Origin: Planosporangium sp963837285
GTDB lineage: Bacteria > Actinomycetota > Actinomycetes > Mycobacteriales > Micromonosporaceae
DNA length: 64,000 bases
Assembly: GCA_963837285.1 (NCBI GenBank)
Contig: CAWIMS010000005.1
Location: forward strand, 496,001-560,000
Direction of reading: 5' to 3'
In this document: in pieces, positions 8,848 to 17,805 of the stretch
Numbering within the stretch: the first letter of the stretch is position 1
Layout of the letters: every line of letters starts with the position of its first letter
Notes under the pieces: model-generated
The model's input: only the letters and a program-made list of their open reading frames with translations
The model's database searches: none
What the model was told of the DNA's origin: nothing
Position numbers and translations under genes: made by a program

Positions 8848-11595
8848 CTACCGTCGCTGGAGCTTGGCCCGAAGCGAGCCGGCGTCCGCGTGTTCGAGAT
8901 CGTCGAGGATGACGAGAGCCGGCCGCCAGCAGGCCAGGGCGCTGCCGGCGTTTCCGGTGGCGTGGTACGTGTCGCCGAGGTGGGTGAGGGTGTCCGCTTC
9001 CCAGTAGCGGCTGCCGAGTTCCCGGAAGAGGTCGAGGGCCTTCGAGTAGCAGTCGATGGCTCGGCGGTGGTCACCGAGGTGGTGGTGGGCGTACCCGAGG
9101 CTGTCCCAGGTGTTGGCCTCGGCGTTGCGGTCGCCGACCTCCTGTTGCACGGCCAGCGCCTCCTCGCAGCAGGCGAGGGCCTGCCGGTGCTCGCCGAGCT
9201 GGCCGTGGTACCAGCCGATGTTGTTGAGCGCACCGGCCTGGCCGGCCCGGTTACCGGCGGCCCGGTACAGGTCGTGCGCCTGCCGGGCGTGCCCGAGCGC
9301 TTCGCGGTGCCGGCCCTGCCGGTCGTGGACCTGCGCGATGCCGTGGTGGGTGTGGGCCTGCCCGGTCTGATCGGCCACCTCCCGGTAGAAGTCGAGCGCC
9401 TGGTGAAGATGCGCGAGGGCCTCGTCGTAGCGCCCGGTGCGCAGGCAGGTGCGGGCGAGGAACCGGTGGGCGTACGCCTGCGCCGGCCGGTCGCGCAGGC
9501 GCCGGGCGGCGTCCAGAGCCGCCTGGTGCGTGGCGATGATGCTCTGCCAGTGCCCGGCACGGTCGAGATAGTTGGCGAACGCCCAGGTCAGCTGCCAGGT
9601 GTGGACATCGAAGCCGGTCCCGGTCGCCTGACCGATGACGCCGATCAGCGCGAGGTGCTCGGCGGCGAACCAGTCGAACGCCTGCTCGCGGTCGGCGAAG
9701 CTCTCCGGTGTCACGCCGCGCTGGGGCGCGGTGAGGTCGATCGGGTCACGGTTCGGCTCGGTCAGCCGGTTGGCGGCGTACGCGGTGTGCAGGTAGTGGT
9801 CGAGAACCCGATGGATCGCGGCCCGCCGCTCGCCGTCCGGCTCCACCTCCCTGGCCTGTTCGGCGGCGTAGGCACGGAGCAGGTCATGAAACGCGTACCG
9901 ACCGGCAATCTGCTCGGTGAGCAGGTGTGCCTGGGTGAGCTCGGTCAGCAGGGTACGCGCGTGGTCCGCGGAGACGCCGGCGAGACTCGCCGCCGCCGGC
10001 AGCGTGAGGTCGGGGCCGGGGTGCAGGCCGAGCAGGCGGAACAGCCGCGCGGCGGCGGGCGTGAGCGCACGGTACGACCAGGAGAACACCGCCCGCACGT
10101 CGGTACGCGGGTCTTCGCCGGTGAACGGGCCGAGGTCACCCTGCGTCCGGCGAAGCTCGGCCGCCAGCCCGGCGAGCGAATCGCGCTGACTCGCCGCGCG
10201 GGCGACCACGATGGCCAGTGCCAGCGGCAGGTGGGCGCAGCGGGTGACGATCTCCTCGACCGCCTCGGGTTCGGCGAGCACCCGTTCGCTCCCGAGCCGC
10301 CGGGCGAGCAGCTGCCGCGCCTCGTCGGAGGACAGCAGGTCCAGCATGATCGGGCGGCCGCCGTGGACCGCTACCAGATCGGCGAGATGGTTACGGCTGG
10401 TGACGAGGACCAGGCATCCGGGCGCGCCGGGCAGGAGCGGCCGGACCTGTGCGGCGTCGCGCGCGTTGTCGAGTACCAGCAGCATCCGCTTGCCAGCGAC
10501 CAGGTGGCGGAACAGCGCGGCCTGCCCGTCCGGATCGGCGGGAATCTGGGCGGCCGGCACGTGCAACGCGTCCAGGAAGCCACGAATCGCCTGGGCCGGC
10601 TCCTTCGCCGAGCCGGCCGGGTCGAATCCGCGCAGGTTGACGTAGAGCTGACCGTCGGAGAACTTGTCCCGCACCCGGTGCGCCCAGTGCAGGGCGAGCG
10701 CGGTCTTACCCACCCCGGCGGTGCCGGCGATCGTCGAGATCACCGCCACCCGCCCGGCCTCCCGGTCCGACAACATCCCGTCCAGTACGGCCAGATCGTC
10801 GAGCCGGCCGACAAACCCGGCCACGTCGTGCGGGAGCTGTGCCGGCACCACGGCCGCGTCGGCCAGGCCTGGCGTCGGCGACACCTCGTGTCCACCGAGT
10901 ATCGCCTCGTGCAGCCGGCGCAGCCGTGGCGACGGATCGATGCCCAGCTCGTCGCCCAGCCGGTCGGCCAGCGTCCGGTACGCGGTCAGCGCCTCGTCCC
11001 GCCGGCCGCACCGGTACAGTGCGGTGATCCACAAACCGGTCAGCCGTTCCCGCAGCGGGTGCTGAGCGACCAGCCCGCTCAACTCGGCCATCGTCGTGTC
11101 GTAGCCGCCGGCCGCCATTTCCAGCTCCAGGCAGTCCTCCCAGGCGGCGAGCCGCTGCTCGTCCAGCCGGGCCGCCTCCCGGCCCACCATGCGCCCACCC
11201 AACCCGGTCAACGCCCGCCCGCGCCACAGCGCCAACGCCTGCCGCAACAGCCCGGGATCGCGGCGCGCCTCCCCCTGCGCCGCCAGCCGCGCGAAGACGG
11301 TCGCGTCCAGCTCATCCGGACCGACCCGGAGCCGGTACCCTGCGTCGTCGGTGTCGATGAGCCCACCAGCCCTGGTCAGCGTCTTGCGCAGCTCCGCGAC
11401 CTGGTTCTGGATGATGCGCGCCGCGGTCGCCGGCGGATCGTCGTCCCACACCGCCTCGATCAGCAGCGGCAGCGGCACCACCCGGTTCGGGTTCAGCAGC
11501 ATCGCGGCCAGCAGCCGCCGCTGACGAACGCCGGCCAGGTCCAACGACCGCCCCTCCGCGTCGACCTCCAGCGGCCCGAGAATCCAGAATTTCAT
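8848..11595 (-). CDS. AfsR/SARP-type BTAD transcriptional regulator with NB-ARC and TPR domains
   Basis: A 915-residue regulator. ATG 11595 has GGGAGG just upstream. Order of domains: OmpR-like winged helix (1-95, starting KFWILGPLEV), bacterial transcriptional activator domain (about 100-245), NB-ARC ATPase with Walker A GTAGVGKTAL near 290-299 and Walker B-like LLVLDNARD, then TPR repeats from about 620 to the end (repeated ALxxARQALDLYR-type helices). Proteins of this design activate secondary-metabolite or developmental genes. No biosynthetic cluster adjoins it here, so the target is unknown. Its length is a useful ruler: the interrupted paralogue at 15579-22719 adds up to the same size once its missing middle is counted. 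Confidence 0.93.
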   Translation of the reverse strand: MKFWILGPLEVDAEGRSLDLAGVRQRRLLAAMLLNPNRVVPLPLLIEAVWDDDPPATAARIIQNQVAELRKTLTRAGGLIDTDDAGYRLRVGPDELDATVFARLAAQGEARRDPGLLRQALALWRGRALTGLGGRMVGREAARLDEQRLAAWEDCLELEMAAGGYDTTMAELSGLVAQHPLRERLTGLWITALYRCGRRDEALTAYRTLADRLGDELGIDPSPRLRRLHEAILGGHEVSPTPGLADAAVVPAQLPHDVAGFVGRLDDLAVLDGMLSDREAGRVAVISTIAGTAGVGKTALALHWAHRVRDKFSDGQLYVNLRGFDPAGSAKEPAQAIRGFLDALHVPAAQIPADPDGQAALFRHLVAGKRMLLVLDNARDAAQVRPLLPGAPGCLVLVTSRNHLADLVAVHGGRPIMLDLLSSDEARQLLARRLGSERVLAEPEAVEEIVTRCAHLPLALAIVVARAASQRDSLAGLAAELRRTQGDLGPFTGEDPRTDVRAVFSWSYRALTPAAARLFRLLGLHPGPDLTLPAAASLAGVSADHARTLLTELTQAHLLTEQIAGRYAFHDLLRAYAAEQAREVEPDGERRAAIHRVLDHYLHTAYAANRLTEPNRDPIDLTAPQRGVTPESFADREQAFDWFAAEHLALIGVIGQATGTGFDVHTWQLTWAFANYLDRAGHWQSIIATHQAALDAARRLRDRPAQAYAHRFLARTCLRTGRYDEALAHLHQALDFYREVADQTGQAHTHHGIAQVHDRQGRHREALGHARQAHDLYRAAGNRAGQAGALNNIGWYHGQLGEHRQALACCEEALAVQQEVGDRNAEANTWDSLGYAHHHLGDHRRAIDCYSKALDLFRELGSRYWEADTLTHLGDTYHATGNAGSALACWRPALVILDDLEHADAGSLRAKLQRR

Positions 11596-11712
11596 GACCC
11601 TCCCGTCAGCGTCCCCAAGAATATGCATGGTCCGTGATGGGTGGGTGGGCGGGACAAGTAGGCCGACATGATCCATGTCTATCACTGCGCGGTTTGGGGT
11701 ACCGGCGCAGTC

Positions 11713-12825
11713 GTGCGGCTACGACGAAGCAGCCCGAGCCGGCCCGGCTACACCAGACACCGCCGCGGCAAGGGCTTCACCTACCACGACCGGACCGGCG
11801 CGACCATCACCGATCGGGCGGAGGTCGAGCGGATCCGGGCCCTCGTCATCCCGCCGGCCTGGCGCGAGGTGTGGATCTGCCCCGACCCGCGTGGCCACAT
11901 CCAGGCGGTCGGGATCGACGCCGCGGGGCGCCGGCAGTACCGGTACCACGACGTGTGGCGGGCGCAGCGGGATGCCGCCAAGTTCGACCACGTTCTGGAG
12001 GTGGGTGCCCAGCTGCCGAAGATACGCGAGGTCGTGACCGGGCACCTGACGGAGCGCGGCCTGACCGCGAACCGGGTCATGGCGGCGGCGGTTCGGCTGC
12101 TCGACGTCGGCTGCTTCCGCATCGGCGGGGAGGAGTACGCGTCCAGCGACGAGGCCACGTTCGGGCTCGCGACGCTGCGCCGCGAGCACGTCGCGCTGGT
12201 ACGCGGCGCGGTGCGCTTCCGCTACCCGTCCAAGGGTGGTGTGGAGCGGACGCTCGACGTCCGCGACGACGACGTCCGTACCGTGGTCCGCGCGCTGCTG
12301 GGGCGCGGGTCAACGCAGCCAGAGCTGCTGGCCTACCGCAACGGTTCCGGTTGGTGTGACGTCCGCAGCGCCGACATCAACACCTATCTGCGCGAGGTGA
12401 GCGGCGTCGACATCTCGGCCAAGGACTTCCGCACCTGGAACGGGACCGTCCTCGCCGCCGTGGTCCTGGCCGTGGACGAGTGGGAAGCCGCCGCGAAGCC
12501 GGCCCGCCGCCCGGCCAACGGTCGCTCCGGCACTGCCCGCCGGCGGGCCGTCAGCAGCGCGATGCGGGACGTGGCCGAGTACCTGGGCAACACCCCGGCG
12601 GTGGCCAGGGCCTCGTATGTGGACCCGCGGGTGGTGGATCTCTTTCACGACGGCACCACGATCGCGGGAGTCCTGACCGAGCTGGGCGGGGCGCCCGAAC
12701 CCGAGGACCGGGTCGCCCAGGAGGCGGTGGAGGCCGCGGTACTGGAGATGTTGAGCACCGGGGAGGAACCGTCCGAGAAGGACTCCGTCAGACGCCCACG
12801 GGCTGCTTCTCGAACAGCTCGGTGA
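11713..12825 (+). CDS. DNA topoisomerase IB
   Basis: A 370-residue type IB topoisomerase of the small bacterial class. GTG 11713 is chosen because homologues begin MRLRRS...GYTRRR; an upstream ATG at 11668 adds 15 residues without a better ribosome site. Catalytic residues expected for the family are visible: Arg in the RIGGEEYA motif, Lys/Arg in FRYPSKGG and KDFRTWNGT, and the nucleophilic Tyr in ARASYVDPRV. Enzymes of this group relax supercoils by a 3'-phosphotyrosyl intermediate and are accessory to topoisomerase IA. The gene is divergent from the AfsR-type regulator and stands alone. The C-terminal 20 residues are low-complexity. Confidence 0.92.
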   Translation: MRLRRSSPSRPGYTRHRRGKGFTYHDRTGATITDRAEVERIRALVIPPAWREVWICPDPRGHIQAVGIDAAGRRQYRYHDVWRAQRDAAKFDHVLEVGAQLPKIREVVTGHLTERGLTANRVMAAAVRLLDVGCFRIGGEEYASSDEATFGLATLRREHVALVRGAVRFRYPSKGGVERTLDVRDDDVRTVVRALLGRGSTQPELLAYRNGSGWCDVRSADINTYLREVSGVDISAKDFRTWNGTVLAAVVLAVDEWEAAAKPARRPANGRSGTARRRAVSSAMRDVAEYLGNTPAVARASYVDPRVVDLFHDGTTIAGVLTELGGAPEPEDRVAQEAVEAAVLEMLSTGEEPSEKDSVRRPRAASRTAR

Positions 12826-12905
12826 TCTCCTCGACCGGTCGCTTCACCACGGCGCTACCCGGCCGGCGCCGCTTCAACCCGGGCCGGATCCGCTCATCTG
12901 AACGT
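12788..12905 (-). other. Possible C-terminal relic of an unidentified gene
   Basis: A leftward frame ending at a TGA (12788-12790) encodes a protein-like tail that includes DERIRPGLKRRRPG and KRPVEEITELFEKQPVGV. It has no start codon of its own and overlaps the topoisomerase 3' end. It may be the 3' scrap of a deleted gene; no family is recognised. Confidence 0.25.
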
Positions 12906-12920
12906 GTACGTGACCCAGGT

Positions 12921-13499
12921 CTACCCGGCGTCGGCCATGCTCGGGAACGCGTTCGTGCCGGGCGCGAACCGGCCGGTACGCGCGTCCTCGAACCCGATCA
13001 CCGCGAGGCTGCCGTCGGTCGGCGCGGCCGCGGGTACGGTCGCGACCACGGTCCAGGACGCGCCGGCACCGGTACCCCGGTACAGCTTCGTGGCGTCACC
13101 GCTCGCGACGGCCAGCAGCGGCGTGTTCGCGTCGGCCGCTCTGGCCGTTCGACTCCAGGTCGGCCTGGGCGCCGGGATGCCGATCCAGGTCCGGCCGCTG
13201 TCGATGGTCCGCACGATCGAGGTACACGGCGCGACCGTGCACGGTGCCGTGCCGAGCAGCCAGCCGGTGCGCGTACTGACGAACGTCAGGTCCTTGGCGA
13301 CGAAACCCTTCGGTACCGGTCCGCCCGGCGGTCCGGCGATCTTCTCCTCAGCTGAGGACGACCCGGAACTCGACGGTGCCGGCTGGCCCGTGGTGGTGTT
13401 CTGGCAGGCGGTGACCGTCGCGAGCGCGATGAGGGCGACGGCTGCGGCTGCACGTCGGGATGGTGCGCGAGGGGCGGAAAGCGCGGCGAGGTGTCCCAT
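12921..13499 (-). CDS. Lipoprotein with sialidase/BNR-like repeats, probably C-terminally truncated
   Basis: A 192-residue secreted lipoprotein. The signal peptide ends in lipobox VTAC (Cys near residue 33), followed by a Ser-rich linker (SSSGSSSAEEK). The mature part has two beta-propeller-like blades: LTFVSTRTGWLLG, TIDSGRTW and TGAGASWTVVATV. Proteins with such a start are usually 350-400 residues long with six or seven blades. Here the frame stops after the second blade, and a coding-like scrap follows to the left. Truncation is therefore likely, with loss of the C-terminal blades. No enzyme active site is visible. Confidence 0.65.
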   Translation of the reverse strand: MGHLAALSAPRAPSRRAAAAVALIALATVTACQNTTTGQPAPSSSGSSSAEEKIAGPPGGPVPKGFVAKDLTFVSTRTGWLLGTAPCTVAPCTSIVRTIDSGRTWIGIPAPRPTWSRTARAADANTPLLAVASGDATKLYRGTGAGASWTVVATVPAAAPTDGSLAVIGFEDARTGRFAPGTNAFPSMADAG

Positions 13500-13633
13500 A
13501 AACCACCATCGTGCCCTATTCGCGCAAGCCCGAAACGGGCGATCACGCCCCGGTGAAACCGGATGCTGGGAAATGTCGACCAAGTTGGGTGGAAAAGTAG
13601 ACGACCGCCGGGTGGCTCGTCGACACTCGATGG

Positions 13634-14551
13634 ATGGATCCGGTACTGACCCTCGCTGGGTTTGGCGTGGGCGTAGTGGTGGGTCTGACCGGCATGGGTG
13701 GCGGTGCGTTGATGACGCCGATCCTGGTGCTGGTCTTCGGTGTCCCACCGGTGGCCGCGGTGTCGAGCGATCTGGCGGCCACGGCGGTGATGAAGCCGTT
13801 CGGCGGGCTGGTGCACGCCCGGCGCGGCACGGTGCGGTGGCCGCTGGTCGGCTGGCTGTGTCTGGGCAGCGTGCCCAGCGCCTTCGCGGGCGTGCTGCTG
13901 CTGCGTCTCGTCGGCCCGGGTCACACCGTGCAGCATCTGATCCAGGTGGCGTTGGCGACCGCACTCGTGCTGGCCGCGCTCGGCCTGGTGGTCAAGGAGT
14001 ACACCGCCCGCCGTCGACCGGCATCCGCGCAGGCCCCGGCGCCACTGCGGGTCCGGCCGCTTCCCACCGTGCTCCTGGGCGCGGCGGGTGGCCTGGTCGT
14101 GGGGCTGACCTCGGTCGGCTCCGGCTCGCTGATCATCGTCGTGCTGCTCGCGCTGTACCCCAGCCTGCGTGCCAACGACCTGGTCGGCACCGACCTGGTG
14201 CAGGCCGTCCCGCTGGTCGCCGCCGCCGCGCTCGGCCACGCACTCTTCGGCGACCTGCGCCTGGACATCGCCGCCGCGGTACTGGTCGGCTCGGTCCCCG
14301 GAGTGCTGCTCGGCGCCCGGCTGTCCGCGCGAGCGCCCGCGGGTGTCATCCGCTCCGCGCTGGTCGTGGTACTGCTGGCCAGCGCGCTGAAACTGTTCGG
14401 GCTCCCGAACGTGCTGGTCGTCTCCATAGCCGCGGGCGTCGCGGCGGCGGGCCTCGCCAGCGCGTGGCCACGCCTGCGGCACCCGTTCCGGCCGCCGACC
14501 CCGGCGGACCACACCGCCCAACCGGCGACACCCGCCACCGAACCCGCCTGA
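13634..14551 (+). CDS. TauE/SafE-family sulfite exporter-like permease
   Basis: A 305-residue membrane protein with about eight hydrophobic helices. It carries the two family hallmarks: GLTGMGGGALMTPIL at residues 18-32 and its inverted-repeat counterpart GLTSVGSGSLIIVVL near residue 155. Members export sulfite, sulfoacetate or other small organosulfur anions; the substrate cannot be deduced here and no sulfur genes adjoin. ATG 13634 lacks a strong ribosome site. The soluble C-terminal tail (about 30 residues) is Pro/Ala/Thr-rich. The gene converges with the epimerase gene, the two stops being 4 nt apart. Confidence 0.9.
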   Translation: MDPVLTLAGFGVGVVVGLTGMGGGALMTPILVLVFGVPPVAAVSSDLAATAVMKPFGGLVHARRGTVRWPLVGWLCLGSVPSAFAGVLLLRLVGPGHTVQHLIQVALATALVLAALGLVVKEYTARRRPASAQAPAPLRVRPLPTVLLGAAGGLVVGLTSVGSGSLIIVVLLALYPSLRANDLVGTDLVQAVPLVAAAALGHALFGDLRLDIAAAVLVGSVPGVLLGARLSARAPAGVIRSALVVVLLASALKLFGLPNVLVVSIAAGVAAAGLASAWPRLRHPFRPPTPADHTAQPATPATEPA

Positions 14552-14555
14552 CCGC

Positions 14556-15485
14556 TCAGCGGCTCGCGCTCGCCACCAGCCGAATGCCGTCCCGGTAGGT
14601 CGGAACCGTGGGAGCCCAGCCAAGCTCGCGCTTGGCCTTGGCGTTGGAGACGCGCATCGAGGCCGTGATGAGCGCGTTGAGGTACGGGATCGCGCGCAGG
14701 AGCCAGGTGGGCACCCGCCACGGCCGGCGCGCCCCGATCTCGGTCGCGAGCGTGTCCAGGAAGTCCGCCCAGCGCACCGGTTCGTCGTCGACGATGTTGT
14801 ACGCCTGGCCGGCGCGCCCCTTCTCCAGGGCGGCCACGGTCGCGGCGGCGGCGTCCTCCAGGTAGACGAAGCTGGCGAACCCGCCACCGGACGAGGGCAC
14901 CGGCAGCCGGCGCTTGCGCACCAGGTTGCCCAGCATCCGGGTGAAACTGTCCTGGCCGTAGAAGAGGCCGTACCGCAAGGCGATGCCCTCCACCTCGTCG
15001 GCCGAGAACACCTGCTCCTCGGCGGAGCGAAGGGCCGTGACCACGGATCCGAACTGGCCGGGCGCCGGTTCGGCGAACGGCTCGTCCTCGGTGATCACAT
15101 GCGGTCCGTGGTCCCGGTACCCGTACCCGAGAACGATCGACTGGGTGAGGAAACGGTGGGCACCGACCACCCTGGCGGCCGCGAGGAGGTGGGCGGTTCC
15201 GGTGGTACGCAGGGCGTTCGTGCCCTGCATCGCCTCCCGAATCTTCGTGGTGCCCAGCGCGGTCAACTCGTGGATGGCCGCGTCGGCCCGCACGTCGCGC
15301 ACTGCGGTGAGCAGGTTCTCCCGGTCCATCACGTCGGCCACCACCGCCTCCACGCCAGCGGTACGCAGCCGCTCGGCGTTGGCCTGGCTGCGGGTGATGC
15401 CGACGACCTCGTGGCCGGCGGCGACGAGCTGGCGGGTAAGCGGTGTACCGACGGCACCCGAGGCGCCCGCGAGCAGTACCCTCAT
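14556..15485 (-). CDS. NAD(P)-dependent epimerase/dehydratase family protein
   Basis: A 309-residue extended short-chain dehydrogenase. ATG 15485 was chosen over upstream starts because the Rossmann strand begins at once (MRVLLAGASGAVG) and GGGAG lies upstream. The family Tyr-Lys dyad is not in its canonical YxxxK form: the expected region reads LRSAEEQVF, so catalytic epimerase activity is doubtful, and a reductase or binding role is possible. C-terminal motifs NIVDDEPVRW and AKRELGWAP are typical of atypical SDRs in actinomycetes. It stands alone between the TauE permease gene and the broken AfsR-type gene. Confidence 0.85.
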   Translation of the reverse strand: MRVLLAGASGAVGTPLTRQLVAAGHEVVGITRSQANAERLRTAGVEAVVADVMDRENLLTAVRDVRADAAIHELTALGTTKIREAMQGTNALRTTGTAHLLAAARVVGAHRFLTQSIVLGYGYRDHGPHVITEDEPFAEPAPGQFGSVVTALRSAEEQVFSADEVEGIALRYGLFYGQDSFTRMLGNLVRKRRLPVPSSGGGFASFVYLEDAAAATVAALEKGRAGQAYNIVDDEPVRWADFLDTLATEIGARRPWRVPTWLLRAIPYLNALITASMRVSNAKAKRELGWAPTVPTYRDGIRLVASASR

Positions 15486-15578
15486 GGCTCCGGTCTCCCT
15501 TCCTTCGGATCTCATCGGTAGACGAGGCACCGGCCTGGCGTGTGACGACCGCACGGTGTGGCCCGCCGCACAGCGGCG

Positions 15579-16667
15579 TCAGTCGTTGAGCTGCTCGACC
15601 TTGGTGCGGACCTGATCGGCTTCGGGGCGGTCAAGCTCGTCGAAGATGGTCAGGGCCTGTTGGTACGCGGCACGGGCGGCTTGCGGGTCGCCGGCAGCGC
15701 GGTGGCTGTCGCCGAGGTGCGTGAGGGTGTCGGCTTCGAAATAGCGGTCACCGGTGCTCCGGTACAGGTCGACAGCCTGCTGGTAGCAGGTGACCGCCTG
15801 GGTGTGCTGCCCGAGGTGGTGGTGTGCGTAGCCGAGGCTGTCCCACGCGTTCGCCTGCCCGTCGCTGTCGTCGAGCTGCCTGAACAGGACGAGGGCCTGC
15901 TCACAGGCGGCGAGCGCGGGCTGGTGGTCGCCGAGCTGGACATGCATCCAGCCGATCGCGTTGAGGGCGTTGGCCTGCCCGCGCTGGTGACCGGCGGCCC
16001 GGTACAGGTCCAGGGCCTGCCGGGCGTGATGGAGGGCTTCGTCCGGACGGCCCCGCCGGTCGCAGTCCTCCGCGAGGAGGTGGTGGGTGTGGGCCTGGCC
16101 GCCGCGGTCGCCGGTCTGGCCGAACAGGTCGAGGGCGTGCCGCAGCTGGCTCTGGGCGTCGTCGTGGCGGCCCAGCCGGAGGTACGCGAAGGCGAGGAGG
16201 CGGTGCGCGTAGGCCTGCGCCGTCGGGTCGGGCAGCCGGCGGGCAGCGGCCAGGGCGGCACGCTGGGTGGCGGCAAGGTCGTGCCAGTGTCCTCGCCGGT
16301 CGAGGAAGGTGACGAGGGTCCACGGCAGCTGCCAGGTGTGCCTGTCGAACCCGGCGGCCGCGGCCTCGTCGACGGCGGCGAGCAGGACCTGGTACTCGCT
16401 GGTGAACCAGGCCAGCGCGTCGCCGTGGTCGACGGGGGCCTCGGGACTGACCCCGGGCCGGGGCGCGGTGATGGTGATCGGCTCCCGGGTCGGGTACAGC
16501 AGCTGGTCGGCGGCCTGGGCGGTGTGCAGGTAGTGATCCAGCATCCGGTGCGCGGCGGCGTGCCGCTCGTCCCCGGATTCGACCGCGTGGGCCTGTTCGG
16601 TGGCGTACGCGCGCAGCAGGTCGTGCAGGACGTACCGGCCGGGGAGGTGTTCGACGGTCAGGTGCGC
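15579..16667 (-). pseudogene. AfsR-type regulator, 3' half (TPR region) cut off by the island
   Basis: The frame from about 16667 to the stop at 15579 gives 362 residues that align along their length with the C-terminal 361 residues or so of the intact regulator at 8848-11595, beginning AHLTVEHLPGRY (AHLLTEQIAGRY in the intact gene) and continuing through TPR repeats to KVEQLND. The open frame continues upstream to 16868, but those 67 codons are antisense to the DUF3631 gene and show no similarity. There is no promoter or ribosome site at the junction. The matching 5' part lies at 21820-22719 on the same strand. The two pieces plus about 255 missing residues equal the intact length. Confidence 0.85.
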
Positions 16668-16669
16668 CC

Positions 16670-17474
16670 TTGGCGGCACTACTCGGTGAGCTACACGCCG
16701 CACTGAGCCGATACGCGGTGTTCCCGAGTCCGTCCGCAGCCGTGGCGGTTGTGTTGTGGGTGGCCGCCAGTCATGCCCAGACAGCCTGGGAGCACGCGCC
16801 CCGGCTCGCCGTGGTGTCCCCGGAGAAACGCTGCGGCAAATCGCGGTTGATGGATGTCTGCGAGGCAACCGCCAACGGGTCGTTGGTGACCGTGAACATC
16901 AGCCCGGCCACCTTGGTGCGTTCGATCATCGAAGACGACCCGCCGGCGCTGTTCATAGACGAGGCAGACACCATCTTCGGACCAAAAGCGGCCGACAACC
17001 ACGAGGATCTACGCGGCATTGTCAACAGTGGACACCAAAGAAACCGGCCGCCGCTGCGAGACCTCCGCGACCGGCTTCACGCCTGGCTCGGCCGGCATCT
17101 GGTCGATCTCACTGCGGCGGCGCCGGAGATGCCGCTCGAAGACCGCGCGGCCGACACGTGGGAGCCCCTGATTGCGGTCGCCGATCTCGCAGGCGGCATC
17201 TGGTCTACCGCAGCACGCACGGCGGCGCTGACCCTCGTTGCCGCCGAGGAGGTGTCCAACGTGGAGGCCAGCCTGGGCGTGCGGCTCCTGGGCGACATCC
17301 GCGACCTGTTCGAGAGCTGGACGGTCTCGTTCATCGACTCCGCCGAACTGGTCCGCCGGCTACGCACGACCGCAGAGGCGCCCCTGGCACGAACTGGATC
17401 TCACCGCCCGAGGTCTCGCCACGAAGTTGAAGCCGTACGGCATCCGGTCCCTGTATGAGGCGTTACACGGGTAG
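16670..17474 (+). pseudogene. DUF3631-domain ATPase, decayed
   Basis: The frame begins at the island border without a proper N-terminus, inside the domain (ELHAALSRYAVFPS). The nucleotide-binding region is kept: RLAVVSPEKRCGKSRLMDV (Walker A-like) and ALFIDEADTIFG (Walker B). After NSGHQR the protein jumps to LRDLRDRLHAWL, an apparent in-frame deletion of roughly 60 residues compared with the usual family order. A further single extra C in the run at 17381-17384 shifts the frame; reading past it restores WHELDLTARGLATKLKPYGIRSLYEALHG, then a stop. DUF3631 proteins are found in phages and integrative elements and are thought to act in replication. This copy is N-truncated, internally deleted and frameshifted. 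Confidence 0.8.
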
Positions 17475-17795
17475 GACGTAGACATTCACGAAATGCGTTT
17501 CAACCTTGGCCCAACGCAGATGTCCGCTGACCGTCACGTCACCTTCCGTGCCGAACACGGCGTGAATGTGCGGCTTTCCGTCTCTGATTTCCCCCGAACC
17601 ACTTGCCTCCATCGGCTGAGAGTATTCGGTCAGGATGTCATCCTTAGCGTCGCCTTTCGGCATGTTGGAAATGCAGGCCGAATCAACCGCGCCGATGAAT
17701 GAGACGATGGCAGCGTTCACCACGCCTCTCTCCTGCATGTGCCGAGCCACTGTTTCCATTACCTCTTCGCCAGGCTGGACGGAAACAAGGAACAC
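17463..17795 (-). CDS. PPC/PCC (DUF296)-domain protein
   Basis: A 110-residue protein occupying a single PPC domain: MFLVSVQPGEEVMETV, then VVNAAIVSFIGAVDSACI, GKPHIHAVFGTEG with the conserved His cluster, and TVSGHLRWAKVETHFVNVYV. GTG 17795 has GGGAGAG upstream. In plants the same fold accompanies AT-hook DNA-binding proteins; in bacteria free-standing copies have no agreed function and may bind metal or DNA. It begins 10 nt after the stop of the XRE regulator gene, so the two form an operon on the island. G+C content is lower than in the host flanks, consistent with transfer. Confidence 0.85.
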   Translation of the reverse strand: MFLVSVQPGEEVMETVARHMQERGVVNAAIVSFIGAVDSACISNMPKGDAKDDILTEYSQPMEASGSGEIRDGKPHIHAVFGTEGDVTVSGHLRWAKVETHFVNVYVLPV

Positions 17796-17805
17796 GGATC
17801 TCTCC

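Noticed and set aside
8890..11637. A 915-codon rightward frame opposite the AfsR-type regulator
   Set aside because: Pure antisense shadow: same length as the real gene, Val/Gly/Arg-rich, no domain and no ribosome site.
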